Assembly: GCA_016200665.1 (NCBI GenBank)
Contig: JACQEG010000058.1
Location: 1-32,904 of the forward strand
DNA length: 32,904 nt
Direction: 5' to 3'
Source: Chloroflexota bacterium
GTDB taxonomy: Bacteria > Chloroflexota > Limnocylindria > Limnocylindrales > CSP1-4
Below the pieces are notes generated by a model. The model saw nothing but the letters and a program-made list of their open reading frames with translations, had not been told where the DNA came from and made no database searches. A program made the position numbers and the translations under genes. Positions 1 through 10,524 of the stretch are shown here, piece after piece (position 1 is the stretch's first letter; each line of letters opens with the position of its first letter).

Positions 1-504
1 GAGGCACGTCCCCGCGAGATCGAACGTCCCGGCCTCCATGAGCCCGGGGTGCTCGGCCGTCTCGCCCCCGACGAGGGCGCAGCCCGCCTCGCGGCAGCCG
101 GCCGCGACGCCGCCCACGAGGCCCGCGACGGCCTCCGGATCGATCCGCCCCACGGCGATGTAGTCGAGGAACGCGAGCGGCTCCGCGCCGCTGCACACGA
201 CGTCGTCGGCGCACATCGCGACGAGGTCGATCCCGACCGTGTCCCAGCGCCCGAGCGCGGCGGCGATCGCGGTCTTCGTCCCGACCCCATCGGTCGAGGA
301 GACGATCAAGGGCTCGCGGTAGCCGGCCGGCACCGCGATCGCCCCGGCGAAGCCGCCGATCGAGCCGACGACCTCGGGCCGCCGCGTCGACTCGATGGCC
401 GCGCGCATGAGCTCGACGGCGCGGTCTCCGGCAGCGACGTTGACGCCCGCGCCGACGTACGCGGGACGGGGCGCGGTGCCCTTGGTCGAGCCGGCCTCAG
501 CCAT
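1..504 (-). CDS. purM: Phosphoribosylformylglycinamidine cyclo-ligase (AIR synthetase), N-terminal part
   Basis: This is the N-terminal 168 codons of PurM, which closes FGAM to aminoimidazole ribonucleotide using ATP in de novo purine synthesis. The rest lies beyond the left edge. Visible family motifs are the N-terminal [15 protein letters not shown] stretch, the DGVGTK phosphate-binding motif near residue 73, the [14 protein letters not shown] segment and the GGETAEHPG motif near residue 152. The ATG at 504 lies inside the end of purF, giving an 8-bp overlap and likely translational coupling. It is the last gene of the pur operon visible here. The family assignment is secure; only the C-terminus is missing. 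Confidence 0.95.
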   Translation of the reverse strand, partial: MAEAGSTKGTAPRPAYVGAGVNVAAGDRAVELMRAAIESTRRPEVVGSIGGFAGAIAVPAGYREPLIVSSTDGVGTKTAIAAALGRWDTVGIDLVAMCADDVVCSGAEPLAFLDYIAVGRIDPEAVAGLVGGVAAGCREAGCALVGGETAEHPGLMEAGTFDLAGTCL

Positions 505-1957
505 GCGTGACGAGGGGCTCTTCCAGCATGAACTTGCGGCTCGCGCTGTCGTACGGGACCGGCTCCGGGTAGCGTCCGTCGAAGCAGGCGAAGCAGAACC
601 GCTCGTAGGGCAGGTCGAGGGCCCGCAGGACGCCCTGGATCGAGAGGTAGCCCAGCGAGTCCGCCCCGATGAAGTCGCGTATCTCCTCGATCGAGCTCGT
701 CGATGCGATGAGCTCCGTCGCGATCTGGGTGTCGATCCCGTAGAAGCACGGGTGATAGATGGGCGGCGCGCTGATCCGGACGTGGACCTCCTCGGCGCCG
801 GCCTTCCGGAGGAGCGCGACGATCTGCTTGGTGGTCGTGCCGCGCACGATCGAATCGTCGACGACCGTCAGGCGCTTGCCCTGGACGACGGCCCGGATCG
901 GGTTGAGCTTCATCGTCACGCCGCGGTGGCGAAGCGTCTGGGATGGCTGGATGAACGTCCGGCCGGTGTAGCGGTTGCGGACGAGGCCCTCGCGGTACGG
1001 CAGGCCCGACGCCTCCGCGTAGCCCGCCGCGGCCGGGGCGCCGGTGTCCGGCACCGGCATGACGAGATCGGTGTCGGCGGGGTGCTCGTGCGCCAGCTCC
1101 ATGCCCATCCGGCGCCGGACCTCGTAGAGGTTGCGGCCCTCCATGTAGGAGTCCGGCCGTGCGAAGTAGATGAGCTCGAAGACGCACAGCGCCGGATCGG
1201 CCGGTGCGTACCGGACCGAGCGCGGCTCGCGTCCCGGCTCCAGGACCACCATCTCGCCGGGCTCGACGTCACGGACGTACTCCGCGCCGACGATGTCGAG
1301 ACCGGTCGTCTCCGACGAGAGGACCCAGCCGTCGGTCGAACCGGCGATCGCCCATGGCGCCGCGTCCGGATCCGATGGGGCGACGTCCGGGATGCGGCCC
1401 AGGACGAGCGGCCGGAAGCCGTGCGGGTCGCGGATCCCGATGACGCTGTCACGGGCCAGGACGAGGAGCGTGAAGGCACCGCGCACGCGGGGCAGGACCC
1501 GGAGGAGGGCGTCCACCGCGTCGGCCGCCGGCTCGTCGGCGAGGAGCGTCGTCAGGAGCTCCGTGTCGGTCGTGGCGGCGAGGCGGGCCCGGCCGCCATG
1601 GAGCTGCTCGAGCAGCTCGCGGGTGTTGACGAGATTGCCGTTGTGGCCGATCGCGAGGGGCCGGCGCGGCCCGAGCCGGAACGTCGGCTGGGCGTTCTCC
1701 CAGACCGTCGAGCCCGTCGTCGAATAGCGGCAGTGGGCGATCGCGAGGTCGCCGTGGAGCGGCGGCAGGCGCCGCTCGTCGAGGACCTGGGCGATCATCC
1801 CGAGGTCCTTGTAGAGGAAGATCTCGGCCCCGTCGCTGACCGCGATCCCGGCCGATTCCTGGCCGCGATGCTGGAGCGCGAACAGGCCCAGCTCGGCGAT
1901 GCTCGCGGCCGCGGTGCCGGAGCCGGGCGGCAGCACCGCCCCGAAGACGCCGCACAT
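497..1957 (-). CDS. purF: Amidophosphoribosyltransferase (glutamine PRPP amidotransferase), Fe-S type
   Basis: PurF catalyses the first committed purine step, PRPP plus glutamine to phosphoribosylamine. The ATG at 1957 was chosen because it places Cys directly after Met (MCGVFGAV), the N-terminal nucleophile expected after Met removal. The open frame continues upstream only as low-complexity residues that overlap purL. There is no long propeptide of the Bacillus subtilis kind. The PRPP-binding motif [11 protein letters not shown] is present. Four cysteines at the positions used for the [4Fe-4S] cluster in B. subtilis-type enzymes are visible in the contexts [22 protein letters not shown] and CFACF. 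The product is 486 aa, normal for the family. The start is 1 bp after the purL stop codon. Confidence 0.95.
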   Translation of the reverse strand: MCGVFGAVLPPGSGTAAASIAELGLFALQHRGQESAGIAVSDGAEIFLYKDLGMIAQVLDERRLPPLHGDLAIAHCRYSTTGSTVWENAQPTFRLGPRRPLAIGHNGNLVNTRELLEQLHGGRARLAATTDTELLTTLLADEPAADAVDALLRVLPRVRGAFTLLVLARDSVIGIRDPHGFRPLVLGRIPDVAPSDPDAAPWAIAGSTDGWVLSSETTGLDIVGAEYVRDVEPGEMVVLEPGREPRSVRYAPADPALCVFELIYFARPDSYMEGRNLYEVRRRMGMELAHEHPADTDLVMPVPDTGAPAAAGYAEASGLPYREGLVRNRYTGRTFIQPSQTLRHRGVTMKLNPIRAVVQGKRLTVVDDSIVRGTTTKQIVALLRKAGAEEVHVRISAPPIYHPCFYGIDTQIATELIASTSSIEEIRDFIGADSLGYLSIQGVLRALDLPYERFCFACFDGRYPEPVPYDSASRKFMLEEPLVTHG

Positions 1958-1958
1958 C

Positions 1959-4340
1959 TCAGCCGGCCCCCGCGCCGGCATTGCCCGCGCCGGCATAGCC
2001 CGCCGCGGAGCCCGCGTCGCGCCACCCGAGCGCCCGGTCGAGGCCGCCATCCCAGGCGTGGCGCAGGTCGCGCACGGCGACATCGACCGAATCGGCGACG
2101 CGCGAGCCCCGTTCCTCGGCGGCGCCGGTCGCACCGGTGCCGGCGAGCTCGATGACGAGGCGCTCGCCACCGACCGTGCCCAGGAGCTCGACGGGCAGGT
2201 CCGCGGCCTCGGCCAGGCCGATCAGCGCCGGGACGTCGTCCGGCCGCGCGGACAGCACGATCCGGCTCGGGCTCTCGCCGAACAGGTCGACGGCGGGCGA
2301 GCTCGCGACGTGGAGGCGGAGGATCGCCCCGCGGCCGGACCAGATCGCGGCTTCGGCGAGGGCCACGCCGAGCCCGCCGGACGAGACGTCCTGCGCGGAA
2401 GCGACGAGCCCCCGCGCGATCGCATCCCGGACGAAGGCCTGGAGCCGGGCCTCGAGGTCGAGGTCGATCGCCGGCGCGCCGTCCTCCGGCGCGAGGCCGG
2501 CGAGCGTCGCGTACTCGCTGCCGCCGAGCCCCGGCGTGGCCCGCCCGACGAGCAGGACCGTGTCGCCATCGGCCCGGAAGGCCGGACCGGCACGCCGCTC
2601 GACGTCGTCGAGCAGCCCGACGACCCCGATCTCCGGCGTCGGCAGGATCCGGCTGCCCGGTGCCTCGTTGAACAGCGAGACGTTCCCGCCGGTGACCGGC
2701 ACGCCGAGGGCGCGGCAGGCATCGCCGAGGCCGCGGACGGCCTCCTGGAGCTGCCAGAAGGCGTCGGGCTTCGTCGGGTCGCCGAAGTTCAGGCAGTTCG
2801 TCACGCCGAGCGGGCGTGCGCCGGTGATGGACACGTTCCGGGTTGCCTCGGCGACGCTCATCGCGGCGCCGAGCCACGGGTCGAATGCCCCGATGGCGGC
2901 GTTGCCGTCGGTGGCGGCCACGAGCGCCCGCGTCGGCGTGCGCGGCGGCTGGCCGGCGCCGCCACCGTCGATCCGGACGATCGCCGCGCCGTGACCGGGC
3001 CGCACGACGGAGTTCGCCTGGACGGTCGAGTCGTACTGCTCGAAGACCGGGCGGCGGGAGGCGAGGTTCGGCGATCCCAGCAGCGCCAGCAGCACGGCGC
3101 CCGGGTCCATGCCGCGCTCGGGCAGCAGGGCACCGGCCTCGATCGGCGCGCCGGGGGCCGGAGCCTGTCGGCGGCGCTCCGGTGGCGCCGCCAGCCGGTC
3201 GTGGACGATCGCTTCCGACGTCAATGCCCGGGCCGGGATGCGCGCCAGCTCGCGACCCTCGCTCATGACCGTCACGTCGCCGTCGGCGGTGACCCGGCCG
3301 ATGACCGCGCGGGCAAGGCCCCAGCGCCCGCAGATCGCGGCGACCTCGACGTACCGCTCCGGCCGGACGATCGCGACCATCCGCTCCTGGCTCTCCGAGA
3401 TCATGACCTCGAACGGGGCCATGTCCGGCTCCCGCCGCGGGATCGCGTCGAGGTCGACCTCGATCCCGGTGCCGGCCCGGTCGGCGGTCTCGGACACGCC
3501 GCAGGTGATCCCCGCCGCGCCGAGGTCCTGGAGGCCCTCGACGAGACCGGCTTCGATGAGCTCGAGCGACGCCTCGATGAGAAGCTTCTCCGCGAACGGG
3601 TCGCCGACCTGGACGGATGGGCGCTTTGAGGGATCGTCATCCGCGAAGGTCGCGGAGGCGAGGACCGACGCGCCGCCGATGCCGTCGCGGCCGGTCGCGC
3701 TGCCGAACAGGATCACGAGATTGCCCGGGCCCGGGGCGGCCGCCCGGGTGAGGTGGCGCTCCTCGAGGATGCCGATCGCCATGACGTTCACGAGCGGGTT
3801 GCCGGCATACGACCGGTCGAACACCAGCTCGCCGCCGACGGTCGGCACGCCGACGCAGTTGCCATAGCCGCCGACGCCCCGAACGACGCCGTCGACGAGG
3901 TGCCGCGTTCGCGTATCGGTCGGATCGCCGAACCGAAGGGCATCGAGCACGGCCACCGGTCGGGCGCCCATCGCGAAGATGTCGCGGAGGATCCCGCCGA
4001 CCCCGGTGGCCGCGCCCTGGTACGGCTCGACGGCGCTCGGGTGGTTGTGCGACTCGATCTTGAACGCGACCGCCAGGCCCTCGCCGATCGACACCACGCC
4101 GGCGTTCTCGCCGGGTCCCGCCACGACCCCGGCGCCGTGCGTCGGCAGCGTCCGAAGCAGCGGCTTCGAGCTCTTGTAGGAGCAGTGCTCGCTCCACATG
4201 ACGCTGAACATCGCCAGCTCGAGGTCATTCGGGCGACGCCCAAGGCGCGCGACGATCGCGTCGAGCTCGTCGTCGGACAGCCCGAGCGCCCGGTGGAGCG
4301 CCGGCTGGGACGCCGGGCCGGTGCCGGGCTCGAGGGTCAT
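1959..4340 (-). CDS. purL: Phosphoribosylformylglycinamidine synthase subunit PurL
   Basis: This is the ATP-dependent synthetase subunit of FGAM synthase, which works with PurQ (glutaminase) and PurS. It is the small-type PurL: 793 aa, without a fused glutaminase. It has the [14 protein letters not shown] motif near the N-terminus, then [15 protein letters not shown] and [20 protein letters not shown], followed by the second AIR-synthase-like half ([11 protein letters not shown]). The C-terminus carries a Gly/Ala-rich tail beyond the usual end, so the protein is somewhat longer than the roughly 740 aa norm. The start could be ATG 4340, used here, or GTG 4346, which overlaps the purQ stop as GTGA and has GGAAG six bases upstream. 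The two differ by only two codons. Confidence 0.95.
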   Translation of the reverse strand: MTLEPGTGPASQPALHRALGLSDDELDAIVARLGRRPNDLELAMFSVMWSEHCSYKSSKPLLRTLPTHGAGVVAGPGENAGVVSIGEGLAVAFKIESHNHPSAVEPYQGAATGVGGILRDIFAMGARPVAVLDALRFGDPTDTRTRHLVDGVVRGVGGYGNCVGVPTVGGELVFDRSYAGNPLVNVMAIGILEERHLTRAAAPGPGNLVILFGSATGRDGIGGASVLASATFADDDPSKRPSVQVGDPFAEKLLIEASLELIEAGLVEGLQDLGAAGITCGVSETADRAGTGIEVDLDAIPRREPDMAPFEVMISESQERMVAIVRPERYVEVAAICGRWGLARAVIGRVTADGDVTVMSEGRELARIPARALTSEAIVHDRLAAPPERRRQAPAPGAPIEAGALLPERGMDPGAVLLALLGSPNLASRRPVFEQYDSTVQANSVVRPGHGAAIVRIDGGGAGQPPRTPTRALVAATDGNAAIGAFDPWLGAAMSVAEATRNVSITGARPLGVTNCLNFGDPTKPDAFWQLQEAVRGLGDACRALGVPVTGGNVSLFNEAPGSRILPTPEIGVVGLLDDVERRAGPAFRADGDTVLLVGRATPGLGGSEYATLAGLAPEDGAPAIDLDLEARLQAFVRDAIARGLVASAQDVSSGGLGVALAEAAIWSGRGAILRLHVASSPAVDLFGESPSRIVLSARPDDVPALIGLAEAADLPVELLGTVGGERLVIELAGTGATGAAEERGSRVADSVDVAVRDLRHAWDGGLDRALGWRDAGSAAGYAGAGNAGAGAG

Positions 4341-4342
4341 CG

Positions 4343-5092
4343 TCACGCGGCGCTTCCGGCAAGGCGCGGGGCGCGGCCCTCGCGCTCGGCGGCACCGGCG
4401 CTCTCGACGAGCGACCGGATGATCCCGAAGCCGTCGTCCGAGCCAAGCAGCGCCTCGACCGCGCACTCCGGGTGGGGCATCAGGCCGGCGACGTTGCCCG
4501 CGGCATTGATGACCCCGGCGATCGCCCGCAGGCTGCCGTTGGGATTGTCCGGGTCGCCCGCCTCGCCGGCCACCGAGCCGTCGTCATGGACGTATCGGAA
4601 CAGGACCTGGCCGTCGCGCTCCAGGGCGTCGAGCGTCACGTCGTCGGCGAAGTAGCAGCCTTCGCCGTGGGCGATCGGGACGCGCAGCGGCCGCCGCGGC
4701 CCGGCCAGCATCGTGAACGGCGTGTCGAACCGCTCGATGGCGATGTGGACGTCCCGGCCCAGGAACCGCAGGCCACGGTTGCGGAGCAGCGCGCCGGGCA
4801 CCAGGCCGGCCTCGGCGATGACCTGGAAGCCGTTGCAGATCCCGAGCACGAGCCCGTCCCGCTCGGCGAAGGCGCCGACCGCGCGCATGACCGGGCTGAA
4901 CCGGGCAATGACGCCGGCCCGAAGGTAGTCGCCGTAGGCGAAGCCGCCGGGGACGACGATCGCCGCCGATCCCTCGAGGCTCGCCGTCTCGTGCCACAGG
5001 GGCACGGCCTCGCCGCCCGCGAGCTCGATGGCCCGCAGCGTGTCCCGATCGCGATTGGATCCCGGGAAGATGACGACCCCGATCCGGGTCAC
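4343..5092 (-). CDS. purQ: Phosphoribosylformylglycinamidine synthase, glutaminase subunit PurQ
   Basis: PurQ is a class I glutamine amidotransferase that supplies ammonia to PurL for FGAM formation. The 249-aa product has the N-terminal [14 protein letters not shown] segment, the oxyanion [13 protein letters not shown] motif, the nucleophile elbow GICNGFQ (Cys86) and the catalytic His/Glu pair in MPHPE (His207, Glu209). The ATG at 5092 overlaps the purS stop by 4 bp (ATGA), and its own stop abuts the purL start. Length and motifs are normal. Confidence 0.96.
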   Translation of the reverse strand: MTRIGVVIFPGSNRDRDTLRAIELAGGEAVPLWHETASLEGSAAIVVPGGFAYGDYLRAGVIARFSPVMRAVGAFAERDGLVLGICNGFQVIAEAGLVPGALLRNRGLRFLGRDVHIAIERFDTPFTMLAGPRRPLRVPIAHGEGCYFADDVTLDALERDGQVLFRYVHDDGSVAGEAGDPDNPNGSLRAIAGVINAAGNVAGLMPHPECAVEALLGSDDGFGIIRSLVESAGAAEREGRAPRLAGSAA

Positions 5093-5340
5093 GCGATGCG
5101 CTCCACGCCGTGGGCCTCGATGAGCGGGTTCGCGAGCAGCTCCGAGGCCAGCCGTTCGGCGATGGCCGCCGCGGCGCCCTCGTCCGGCGCCTCGACCGTG
5201 AGCTCGACCCGTCGCCCGACCCGGACCGCCGATACGCCGGCGATGCCGAGGTGCCCCAGGCTGCCCTCGACGGCCCGGCCCTGTGGATCGAGGATCCCGG
5301 GCTTCGGCAGGACGTTCACGGCGAACCGGAACTCGCTCAT
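5089..5340 (-). CDS. purS: Phosphoribosylformylglycinamidine synthase subunit PurS
   Basis: PurS is the small accessory subunit that bridges PurQ and PurL in FGAM synthase. The 83-aa product has the typical beginning FRFAVNVLPKPGILDPQGRAV and the VRVGRRVELTVEA strand. The ATG at 5340 gives the family's normal length. A second ATGAGCGAG, overlapping the purC stop at about 5357, is in a different frame and closes after six codons, so it is not the start. The gene sits 13 bp after purC and overlaps purQ by 4 bp. Confidence 0.93.
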   Translation of the reverse strand: MSEFRFAVNVLPKPGILDPQGRAVEGSLGHLGIAGVSAVRVGRRVELTVEAPDEGAAAAIAERLASELLANPLIEAHGVERIA

Positions 5341-5353
5341 GGCGCGACCTCGC

Positions 5354-6292
5354 TCATGCGATGACGTCCTCCCGGAGGTATCGATCGAAGCTGGCCTCGG
5401 TGATCCGCTCGAACGCCTCGACGTAGCGCGCCCGGGTGCCGGCGACGACGTCCGGTGGCAGCTCCGGGCCGGGCGCCGTCTTGTCCCACGGCTGGCCCTC
5501 GAGCCAGTCACGAACGAACTGCTTGTCGAAGCTCGGCTGCGGCCCGCCAGGGGCGTACGTCGCGGCATCCCAGAACCGCGACGAATCCGGCGTCAGGACC
5601 TCGTCGACGAGGATGAGCTCGCCGTCGGCGAGGCCCAGCTCGAACTTCGTGTCGGCCAGGACGATCCCGGCCCGCTCGCAACGCGTGGCCGCCGCGCGAT
5701 AGAGCGCCAGCGCGACCTCCCGGACCCGTTCCGCCAGGTCGCGCGGCGAGCCGACGTTGCCGTCGCGAACGGCGACGCCCTCGATCTCGGCGACCATCCG
5801 CCCGAAGTCGATGTTCTCGTCGTGGTGACCGGCCTCGGCCTTCGTCGCGGGCGTGAGGATCGGCTCCGGCAGGCGGTCGGCCTCCCGGAGGCCGGCCGGC
5901 AGTCGCACGCCGCAGATGGACCCGGTTGCGCCGTACTCCTTCCAGCCCGAGCCCGCGAGGTAGCCGCGGACCACGACCTCGATCGGGAGGACGGTGGCCC
6001 GGCGGCAGAGCAGCATCCGGCCTCGCAGGTCCGCGCCGACGTCGTCCGGGACCGCGCCGGCCGGGACGTCCGCCGGGTCGGTGCCGACGAGATGGTTCGG
6101 GATGATGCCGGCGGTGTGTCGGAACCAGAACCGCGAGAGACCGGTCAGGACCCGGCCCTTGTCGACGATCGGCGTCGGCAGCACGACGTCGAACGCGCTC
6201 AGCCGATCGGACGCGACGAGGAGCAGCCGATCGTTGCCGACCGCGTACAGGTCGCGCACCTTGCCGGATCGCAGGTACGTGGAGTCCGTCAT
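5354..6292 (-). CDS. purC: Phosphoribosylaminoimidazole-succinocarboxamide synthase (SAICAR synthetase)
   Basis: PurC ligates aspartate to CAIR with ATP to give SAICAR. The 312-aa protein is of the longer type (about 300 aa) rather than the short E. coli type. Visible motifs are SGKVRDLY near the N-terminus, [38 protein letters not shown] and [14 protein letters not shown]. The ATG at 6292 overlaps the purB stop as ATGA, so purC is translationally coupled to purB. Nothing unusual was seen in the coding sequence. Confidence 0.96.
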   Translation of the reverse strand: MTDSTYLRSGKVRDLYAVGNDRLLLVASDRLSAFDVVLPTPIVDKGRVLTGLSRFWFRHTAGIIPNHLVGTDPADVPAGAVPDDVGADLRGRMLLCRRATVLPIEVVVRGYLAGSGWKEYGATGSICGVRLPAGLREADRLPEPILTPATKAEAGHHDENIDFGRMVAEIEGVAVRDGNVGSPRDLAERVREVALALYRAAATRCERAGIVLADTKFELGLADGELILVDEVLTPDSSRFWDAATYAPGGPQPSFDKQFVRDWLEGQPWDKTAPGPELPPDVVAGTRARYVEAFERITEASFDRYLREDVIA

Positions 6293-7638
6293 CGGGCGCC
6301 GCCCGCCGGCGCGGCGGTGGCCGGCCTGGTGCCGGCCGGCGCGAGCGCGTCCAGGCGGGCGATGACCTCGGCGACATGGGTCAGGTAGGCCCGATCGTCG
6401 AAGCAGGCGTCGAGGTCGGCCAGGCTGAGGCGCCGGGCCACGACGGGATCGACCGCCAGCAGCTCTCGCAGCGCCCGCCGCTCGTCCTGGGCCCGCAGCG
6501 ACGCCGCCTGGACGATCGCATAGGCCTCCTCCCGCGAGAGCCCCGCCCGCTCGACGAGCGCGAGCAGGACGCGCGAGGACGCATGCAGGCCCAGGCCTCG
6601 CTCGACGTTCTCCCGCATCCGGTCCTCGCGGACCACGAGGCCCTGCACGAGGCTCGTCGCCTTCTGGAGCAGGTAGTCGAGGAGGATCGTCGCGTCCGGC
6701 AGGATGATCCGCTCCGCCGAGGAGTGGCTGATGTCGCGCTCGTGCCAGAGCGGCTGGTTCTCCATCGCCGTGTGGGCGTAGCCGCGGAGCACGCGGGCGA
6801 GACCCGCGATCCGCTCCGACAGGATCGGATTGCGCTTGTGGGGCATCGCCGACGAGCCCTTCTGGCCGGCCTTGAACGGCTCCATGACCTCGGCGATCTC
6901 GGTGTGCTGGAGGTTCCGGACCTCGGTGGCGAGCCGCTCGAGCGTGCCGCCGAGGATCGCGATCGCGGCGATGAACGCCGCGTGCCGGTCGCGCTGGACG
7001 ATCTGGGTGCTCACCGGGTCGGCGTGGAGACCGAGCTGGGCGAGCACCTCGGCCTCGATGTCGGGACCGAGGTGGCTGTACGTCCCCACGGGGCCGGAGA
7101 GCTTGCCGGTGCCGACCTCGTCCGTCGCGATCGCCAGGCGTCGCCGGCCGCGATCGACCTCGAAGGCCCAGCCTGCCAGCTTGAGCCCGAAGGTCGTCGG
7201 CTCGGCATGGACCGAGTGGGTCCGACCCATCATCAACGTGGCAGCGTGCTCGCGCGCCCGTGCGACGAGCACCGTCGTCAGCCGCTCGGCGTCGCTCAGG
7301 AGCAGCTCGCCGGCCGCCTTGAGCTGCAGCGCGAGCGCCGTGTCGACGACATCAGAGGACGTCAGCCCGAGGTGGAGGTAGCGGCCCTCCGGGCCGATCG
7401 TCTCGGCGACCTGGCTCACGAACGCGATGACGTCGTGGTCGGTCGTGGCCTCGATCTCGGCGATCCGCTCGGGGTCGACCCGGGCTCGCGTCCGCATCGC
7501 CTCGAAGGCGTCCGGGGGCACCTGCCCGCGCGCCACCTGGGCCGCCGCGACGGCGAGCTCCACCCGCAGCATCTGCTCGAACCGCGCCTGGTCGGTCCAG
7601 AGCGCCCCCATCTCGGGCAGCGTGTAGCGCCGGATCAT
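6289..7638 (-). CDS. purB: Adenylosuccinate lyase
   Basis: PurB is a fumarase/aspartase-superfamily lyase acting twice in purine synthesis: SAICAR to AICAR, and adenylosuccinate to AMP. The ATG at 7638 begins [14 protein letters not shown] and overlaps the purD stop by 4 bp. Sequence in the same frame further upstream is the shadow of purD. The 449-aa product contains [27 protein letters not shown] and the superfamily signature [12 protein letters not shown] with the catalytic Ser loop. Its position between purD and purC puts both PurB substrates' synthesis in one transcript with purA. Confidence 0.96.
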   Translation of the reverse strand: MIRRYTLPEMGALWTDQARFEQMLRVELAVAAAQVARGQVPPDAFEAMRTRARVDPERIAEIEATTDHDVIAFVSQVAETIGPEGRYLHLGLTSSDVVDTALALQLKAAGELLLSDAERLTTVLVARAREHAATLMMGRTHSVHAEPTTFGLKLAGWAFEVDRGRRRLAIATDEVGTGKLSGPVGTYSHLGPDIEAEVLAQLGLHADPVSTQIVQRDRHAAFIAAIAILGGTLERLATEVRNLQHTEIAEVMEPFKAGQKGSSAMPHKRNPILSERIAGLARVLRGYAHTAMENQPLWHERDISHSSAERIILPDATILLDYLLQKATSLVQGLVVREDRMRENVERGLGLHASSRVLLALVERAGLSREEAYAIVQAASLRAQDERRALRELLAVDPVVARRLSLADLDACFDDRAYLTHVAEVIARLDALAPAGTRPATAAPAGGAR

Positions 7639-8966
7639 CGGGCCGCTCCGACGAGGTGCGCCGGCTCCGGCAGCTCCGCGGCGATGTCGTGGCGGCGCTC
7701 GACGCCGTCCCACGAGATCGCATCGGCCGCGCGCTCCGCGGCCCTTCGTGCATCGGCGAGCGACGGACCGCGGCCGACGACCGCCAGGACCCGCCCGCCG
7801 TTCGTGCCGAATCCGCCAGCGGGCCGCTTCACGGTGCCGGCGTGGAAGACGAGCGCCCCCTGGCTCCGCGCGGCCTCGATGCCGTCGATCGGGTCGCCCC
7901 GGCGCGGATCGCCCGGGTAACCCCTGGCGGCGAGGACGATGCCGACGGCTGCCTCGCCGCTGGCCGCCACCGCTCGTCGCCCCATGGTCGCCAGGTCCCC
8001 GTGGGCGGCGGCGAAGAGCAGGCCCGCGAGGTCGCCGGCCACCCTGGGCAGGATGACCTGGGCCTCGGGATCGCCGAGCCGGACGTTGCACTCGAGGAGC
8101 CGCGGCCCGGCCGCGGTGAGCATCAGGCCGGCGTAGAGGAACCCTCGGAACGGCGTCCCGCGCCGCGCCATCTCGGCGAGGAGCGGCCGGTGAACGCTCT
8201 CGACGATCGCCTCCACGGCACGATCATCGAGGTCCGGCAGCGGGGAGTAGGCACCCATGCCGCCGGTGTTGGGTCCGAGGTCGCCATCGCACAGCCGTTT
8301 GTGGTCGCGGGCGGCGGGCAGGGCGACCGCATCGTCGCCGTCGCAGATCGCGATGACGCTCGCCTCGCGGCCCTCGAGCCGCTCCTCGACGACGAGCGCC
8401 GGCTGATCCGCGGATCGCCCGACGAGGAAGCTCGGCGCCAGCTCCAGGGCCTGCTCGAGCGACTCGCAGACGACGACGCCCTTGCCCGCGGCGAGGCCGT
8501 CGGCCTTGAGGACGGCGCGAAGGCCCTCAGCGTCCAGCTCCCGGATCCAGCCGAGCGCGGCCCCGGCCTCGCCGCCCGCGAAGGCGCGGGAGCGAGCCAT
8601 CGGAACGCCCGCCGCCTCGGCGACCGCGTGGCAGAACGCCTTCGAGGTCTCGAGCCGGGCCGCGGCGCGCGACGGCCCGAAGACCGCGACCCCGGCTCCC
8701 TCGAGTGCGTCGGCAACGCCCGCTGCGAGCGGGGCCTCCGGACCGACGACGACGAGATCCGCGCCGCTGGCGAGTGCCGCCGCGACGACCGAGGCCGGGT
8801 CCAGGAGCTCGACCTCCCGCAGCACCCGGACCCCCGGCTCGTCGCCGATCCCACCGCTACCCGGCGCGACGACCACCTCGTCGACGCCCGCCTCCGCGGC
8901 GAGCTTCCAGGCGATGGCGTGCTCGCGGCCGCCGCCGCCGAGCACGAGGACCCGGCCGGAAGCCAT
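7635..8966 (-). CDS. purD: Phosphoribosylamine--glycine ligase (GAR synthetase)
   Basis: PurD is an ATP-grasp enzyme joining glycine to phosphoribosylamine. The ATG at 8966 was chosen because it gives the canonical beginning ASGRVLVLGGGGREHA; thirteen upstream in-frame codons lie inside purA. Other motifs are KADGLAAGKGVVV in the ATP-grasp domain and LECNVRLGDPEAQVILPR near the metal site. The product is 443 aa, normal for the family. The start shares one base with the purA stop (TGATG), and the stop overlaps purB by 4 bp. Confidence 0.95.
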   Translation of the reverse strand: MASGRVLVLGGGGREHAIAWKLAAEAGVDEVVVAPGSGGIGDEPGVRVLREVELLDPASVVAAALASGADLVVVGPEAPLAAGVADALEGAGVAVFGPSRAAARLETSKAFCHAVAEAAGVPMARSRAFAGGEAGAALGWIRELDAEGLRAVLKADGLAAGKGVVVCESLEQALELAPSFLVGRSADQPALVVEERLEGREASVIAICDGDDAVALPAARDHKRLCDGDLGPNTGGMGAYSPLPDLDDRAVEAIVESVHRPLLAEMARRGTPFRGFLYAGLMLTAAGPRLLECNVRLGDPEAQVILPRVAGDLAGLLFAAAHGDLATMGRRAVAASGEAAVGIVLAARGYPGDPRRGDPIDGIEAARSQGALVFHAGTVKRPAGGFGTNGGRVLAVVGRGPSLADARRAAERAADAISWDGVERRHDIAAELPEPAHLVGAAR

Positions 8967-10273
8967 CACACGGCCACGGGCGGCCGGTGGCGCATCGGGC
9001 GCCACGCCCGCTCGATCGTCTGCGAGCGCTCCGGCCCGACGGACACGAGCACGATCGGCACGCCGGCGTGCTCCTCGAGGGCGCTCAGGTAGCGCCGCGC
9101 GTTCTCTGGCAGGTCGTTGAGCGCCCTGACCTCATGAATCGGCTCGCTCCAGCCCGGGAACGTCTCGTAGATCGGCCTCGCCCGCCCCAGCATCGACCCG
9201 GACGACGGCCAGTGGTCGACGCGCTTCCCGTCCACCTCGTAGGCCACGCCGAGCTTGATCTCGGGGATCCCGGACAGGATGTCGATCTTGTTCAGCATGA
9301 TGCTGCTGACCGAGTTCACGGCGACCGCGTAGCGCAGCGGCACCGCGTCGAACCAGCCGACCCGGCGCGGCCGCCCGGTGGTGGTCCCGACCTCGTGGCC
9401 ACGCGAGGCGATCCCCTGCCCCACCTCGTCCGTGAGCTCCGTCGGGAATGGCCCCGAGCCGACCCGCGTCGCGTACGCCTTCATGACGCCCATGACCTCG
9501 TCGATCTGGAGCGGCCCGATGCCGCCTCCGGTCGCCGCCCCGCCCGCGACCGGGTTCGAGGAGGTCACGAACGGGTAGCTCCCGTGGTCGAGGTCGAGCA
9601 GCGTGCCCTGCGCACCTTCCAGGAGCACATGCTCGCCGGCCGCGAGGGCGCGCTGGACGAGCCACGTCGCGTCGTCGAGATAGCCCGCCAGCCGCTCGCC
9701 CCAGGCGACCGCCTGGTCGACCAGCGCCCGGACCTCGAACGTCTCGGCACCGAGCGAGGCGAGGATGAGGTTCTTGTCCGGCAGGACGCGCTCGATCCGG
9801 GCCTCGAGCACGGACCGGTCGAGGAGGTCCTCCATCCGCAGCCCGATCCGGTACGCCCGATCGGCGTAGGCAGGCCCGATCCCCCGCCCCGTCGTCCCGA
9901 CCTTCTCGCCCGCCAGGCGGGCCTCGTTGGCCCTGTCGAGCGCGACGTGATACGGCATGAGGACATGGGCACTGCGGCTCACCCGCACCCGCGAGACGTC
10001 GATGCCGCGGCTCGTGAGCATGTCGAGCTCGGCGATGAGGGTCGCCGGGTTCACGACCACGCCATTGCCGATGACCGAGGTGATGTGGGGATAGAGCACG
10101 CCCGACGGCACGAGATGGAGCTTGAACACCTGGTCGCCCCACACGACCGTGTGCCCGGCGTTGTCGCCGCCCTGATAGCGCACGACCATCCCGACCTGCT
10201 CGGCCAGGAAGTCGGTCGTCTTGCCCTTGCCCTCGTCGCCCCACTGCAGCCCGACGATGACGGTCGCCGGCAT
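8966..10273 (-). CDS. purA: Adenylosuccinate synthetase
   Basis: PurA converts IMP and aspartate to adenylosuccinate with GTP, the first step of the AMP branch. The ATG at 10273 gives MPATVIVGLQWGDEGKGK, with the family's N-terminal P-loop and catalytic Asp/His context. NAGHTVV, GTTGRGIGPAYADR and GVGKPF-like C-terminal elements (TTTGRPRRVGWFD, NKIDIL) are present in order. The 435-aa length is normal. It is the first gene of the pur operon, preceded by a structured leader with an intrinsic terminator. No strong Shine-Dalgarno sequence was seen before the ATG. Confidence 0.95.
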   Translation of the reverse strand: MPATVIVGLQWGDEGKGKTTDFLAEQVGMVVRYQGGDNAGHTVVWGDQVFKLHLVPSGVLYPHITSVIGNGVVVNPATLIAELDMLTSRGIDVSRVRVSRSAHVLMPYHVALDRANEARLAGEKVGTTGRGIGPAYADRAYRIGLRMEDLLDRSVLEARIERVLPDKNLILASLGAETFEVRALVDQAVAWGERLAGYLDDATWLVQRALAAGEHVLLEGAQGTLLDLDHGSYPFVTSSNPVAGGAATGGGIGPLQIDEVMGVMKAYATRVGSGPFPTELTDEVGQGIASRGHEVGTTTGRPRRVGWFDAVPLRYAVAVNSVSSIMLNKIDILSGIPEIKLGVAYEVDGKRVDHWPSSGSMLGRARPIYETFPGWSEPIHEVRALNDLPENARRYLSALEEHAGVPIVLVSVGPERSQTIERAWRPMRHRPPVAV

Positions 10274-10337
10274 CAGGCCACGCTCGCGATCGCGATCGCG
10301 GCCGCGGTCGCGCAGGACCCGCGCGCGGCGCCACGGA

Positions 10338-10373
10338 GAAAGAAAAAGGCCCGGGCCGGGTAGCTCGGGACCT
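10338..10373 (-). terminator. Intrinsic terminator / attenuator in the purA leader
   Basis: Read on the minus strand, AGGTCC at 10373-10368 can pair with GGGCCT at 10352-10347 (one G-U pair) around a 15-nt loop. It is followed at once by a T-rich run (TTTTTCTTTCT) ending near 10338. A competing pairing of an upstream GGGA with the TCCC that overlaps the 5' arm could act as antiterminator. Its position upstream of purA, not after a gene, points to attenuation. Confidence 0.55.
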
Positions 10374-10393
10374 GGATAGTTCTCTCCCGTCGG

Positions 10394-10428
10394 GACCGGC
10401 CGCCGAAGCGGCTGGGGTTCTGCCGGTC
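10394..10428 (-). promoter_or_regulatory. Stem-loop with UUCG tetraloop in the purA leader
   Basis: On the minus strand GACCG (10428-10424) pairs with CGGTC (10398-10394). Above it an 11-nt one-sided bulge (GCAGAACCCCA) leads to a perfect GCCGC-TTCG-GCGGC hairpin. Such a stem, asymmetric bulge and tetraloop is the kind of shape seen in ligand- or protein-binding leaders, but I cannot match it to a named riboswitch class. Confidence 0.45.
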
Positions 10429-10524
10429 GCTCGCCCGCCTCACGGGACGGACGACGCGCCCCTCTCGCGCGATCGCAGGACCTCCTGTCGGGGCCGCCTC
10501 GACGTGCGGCCCGGGCACCGCCGG

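Larger units (their letters stand above)
10274..10524 (-). promoter_or_regulatory. purA 5' leader (untranslated, structured)
   Basis: This is about 250 bases of transcribed, non-coding leader between the putative -10 box and the purA ATG. It holds a hairpin-rich element and an intrinsic terminator (both listed separately), with about 64 nt between the terminator and the ATG. I looked for the conserved cores of ZTP (pfl), purine, PRPP/ykkC, glycine, SAM and T-box elements and did not find a match. Leader-mediated attenuation of the whole pur operon is inferred, not demonstrated. Confidence 0.5.

Noticed and set aside
395-2155. Long plus-strand open frames opposite purF, purL and other minus-strand genes
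   Set aside because: They are antisense shadows produced by high GC third positions. Their translations are rich in Arg, Asp and Val and show no family motifs, while the minus strand reads as complete enzymes.
10274-10524. ZTP, purine, PRPP or T-box riboswitch upstream of purA
   Set aside because: The conserved cores of these classes were looked for and not found, so only a generic structured leader is reported.
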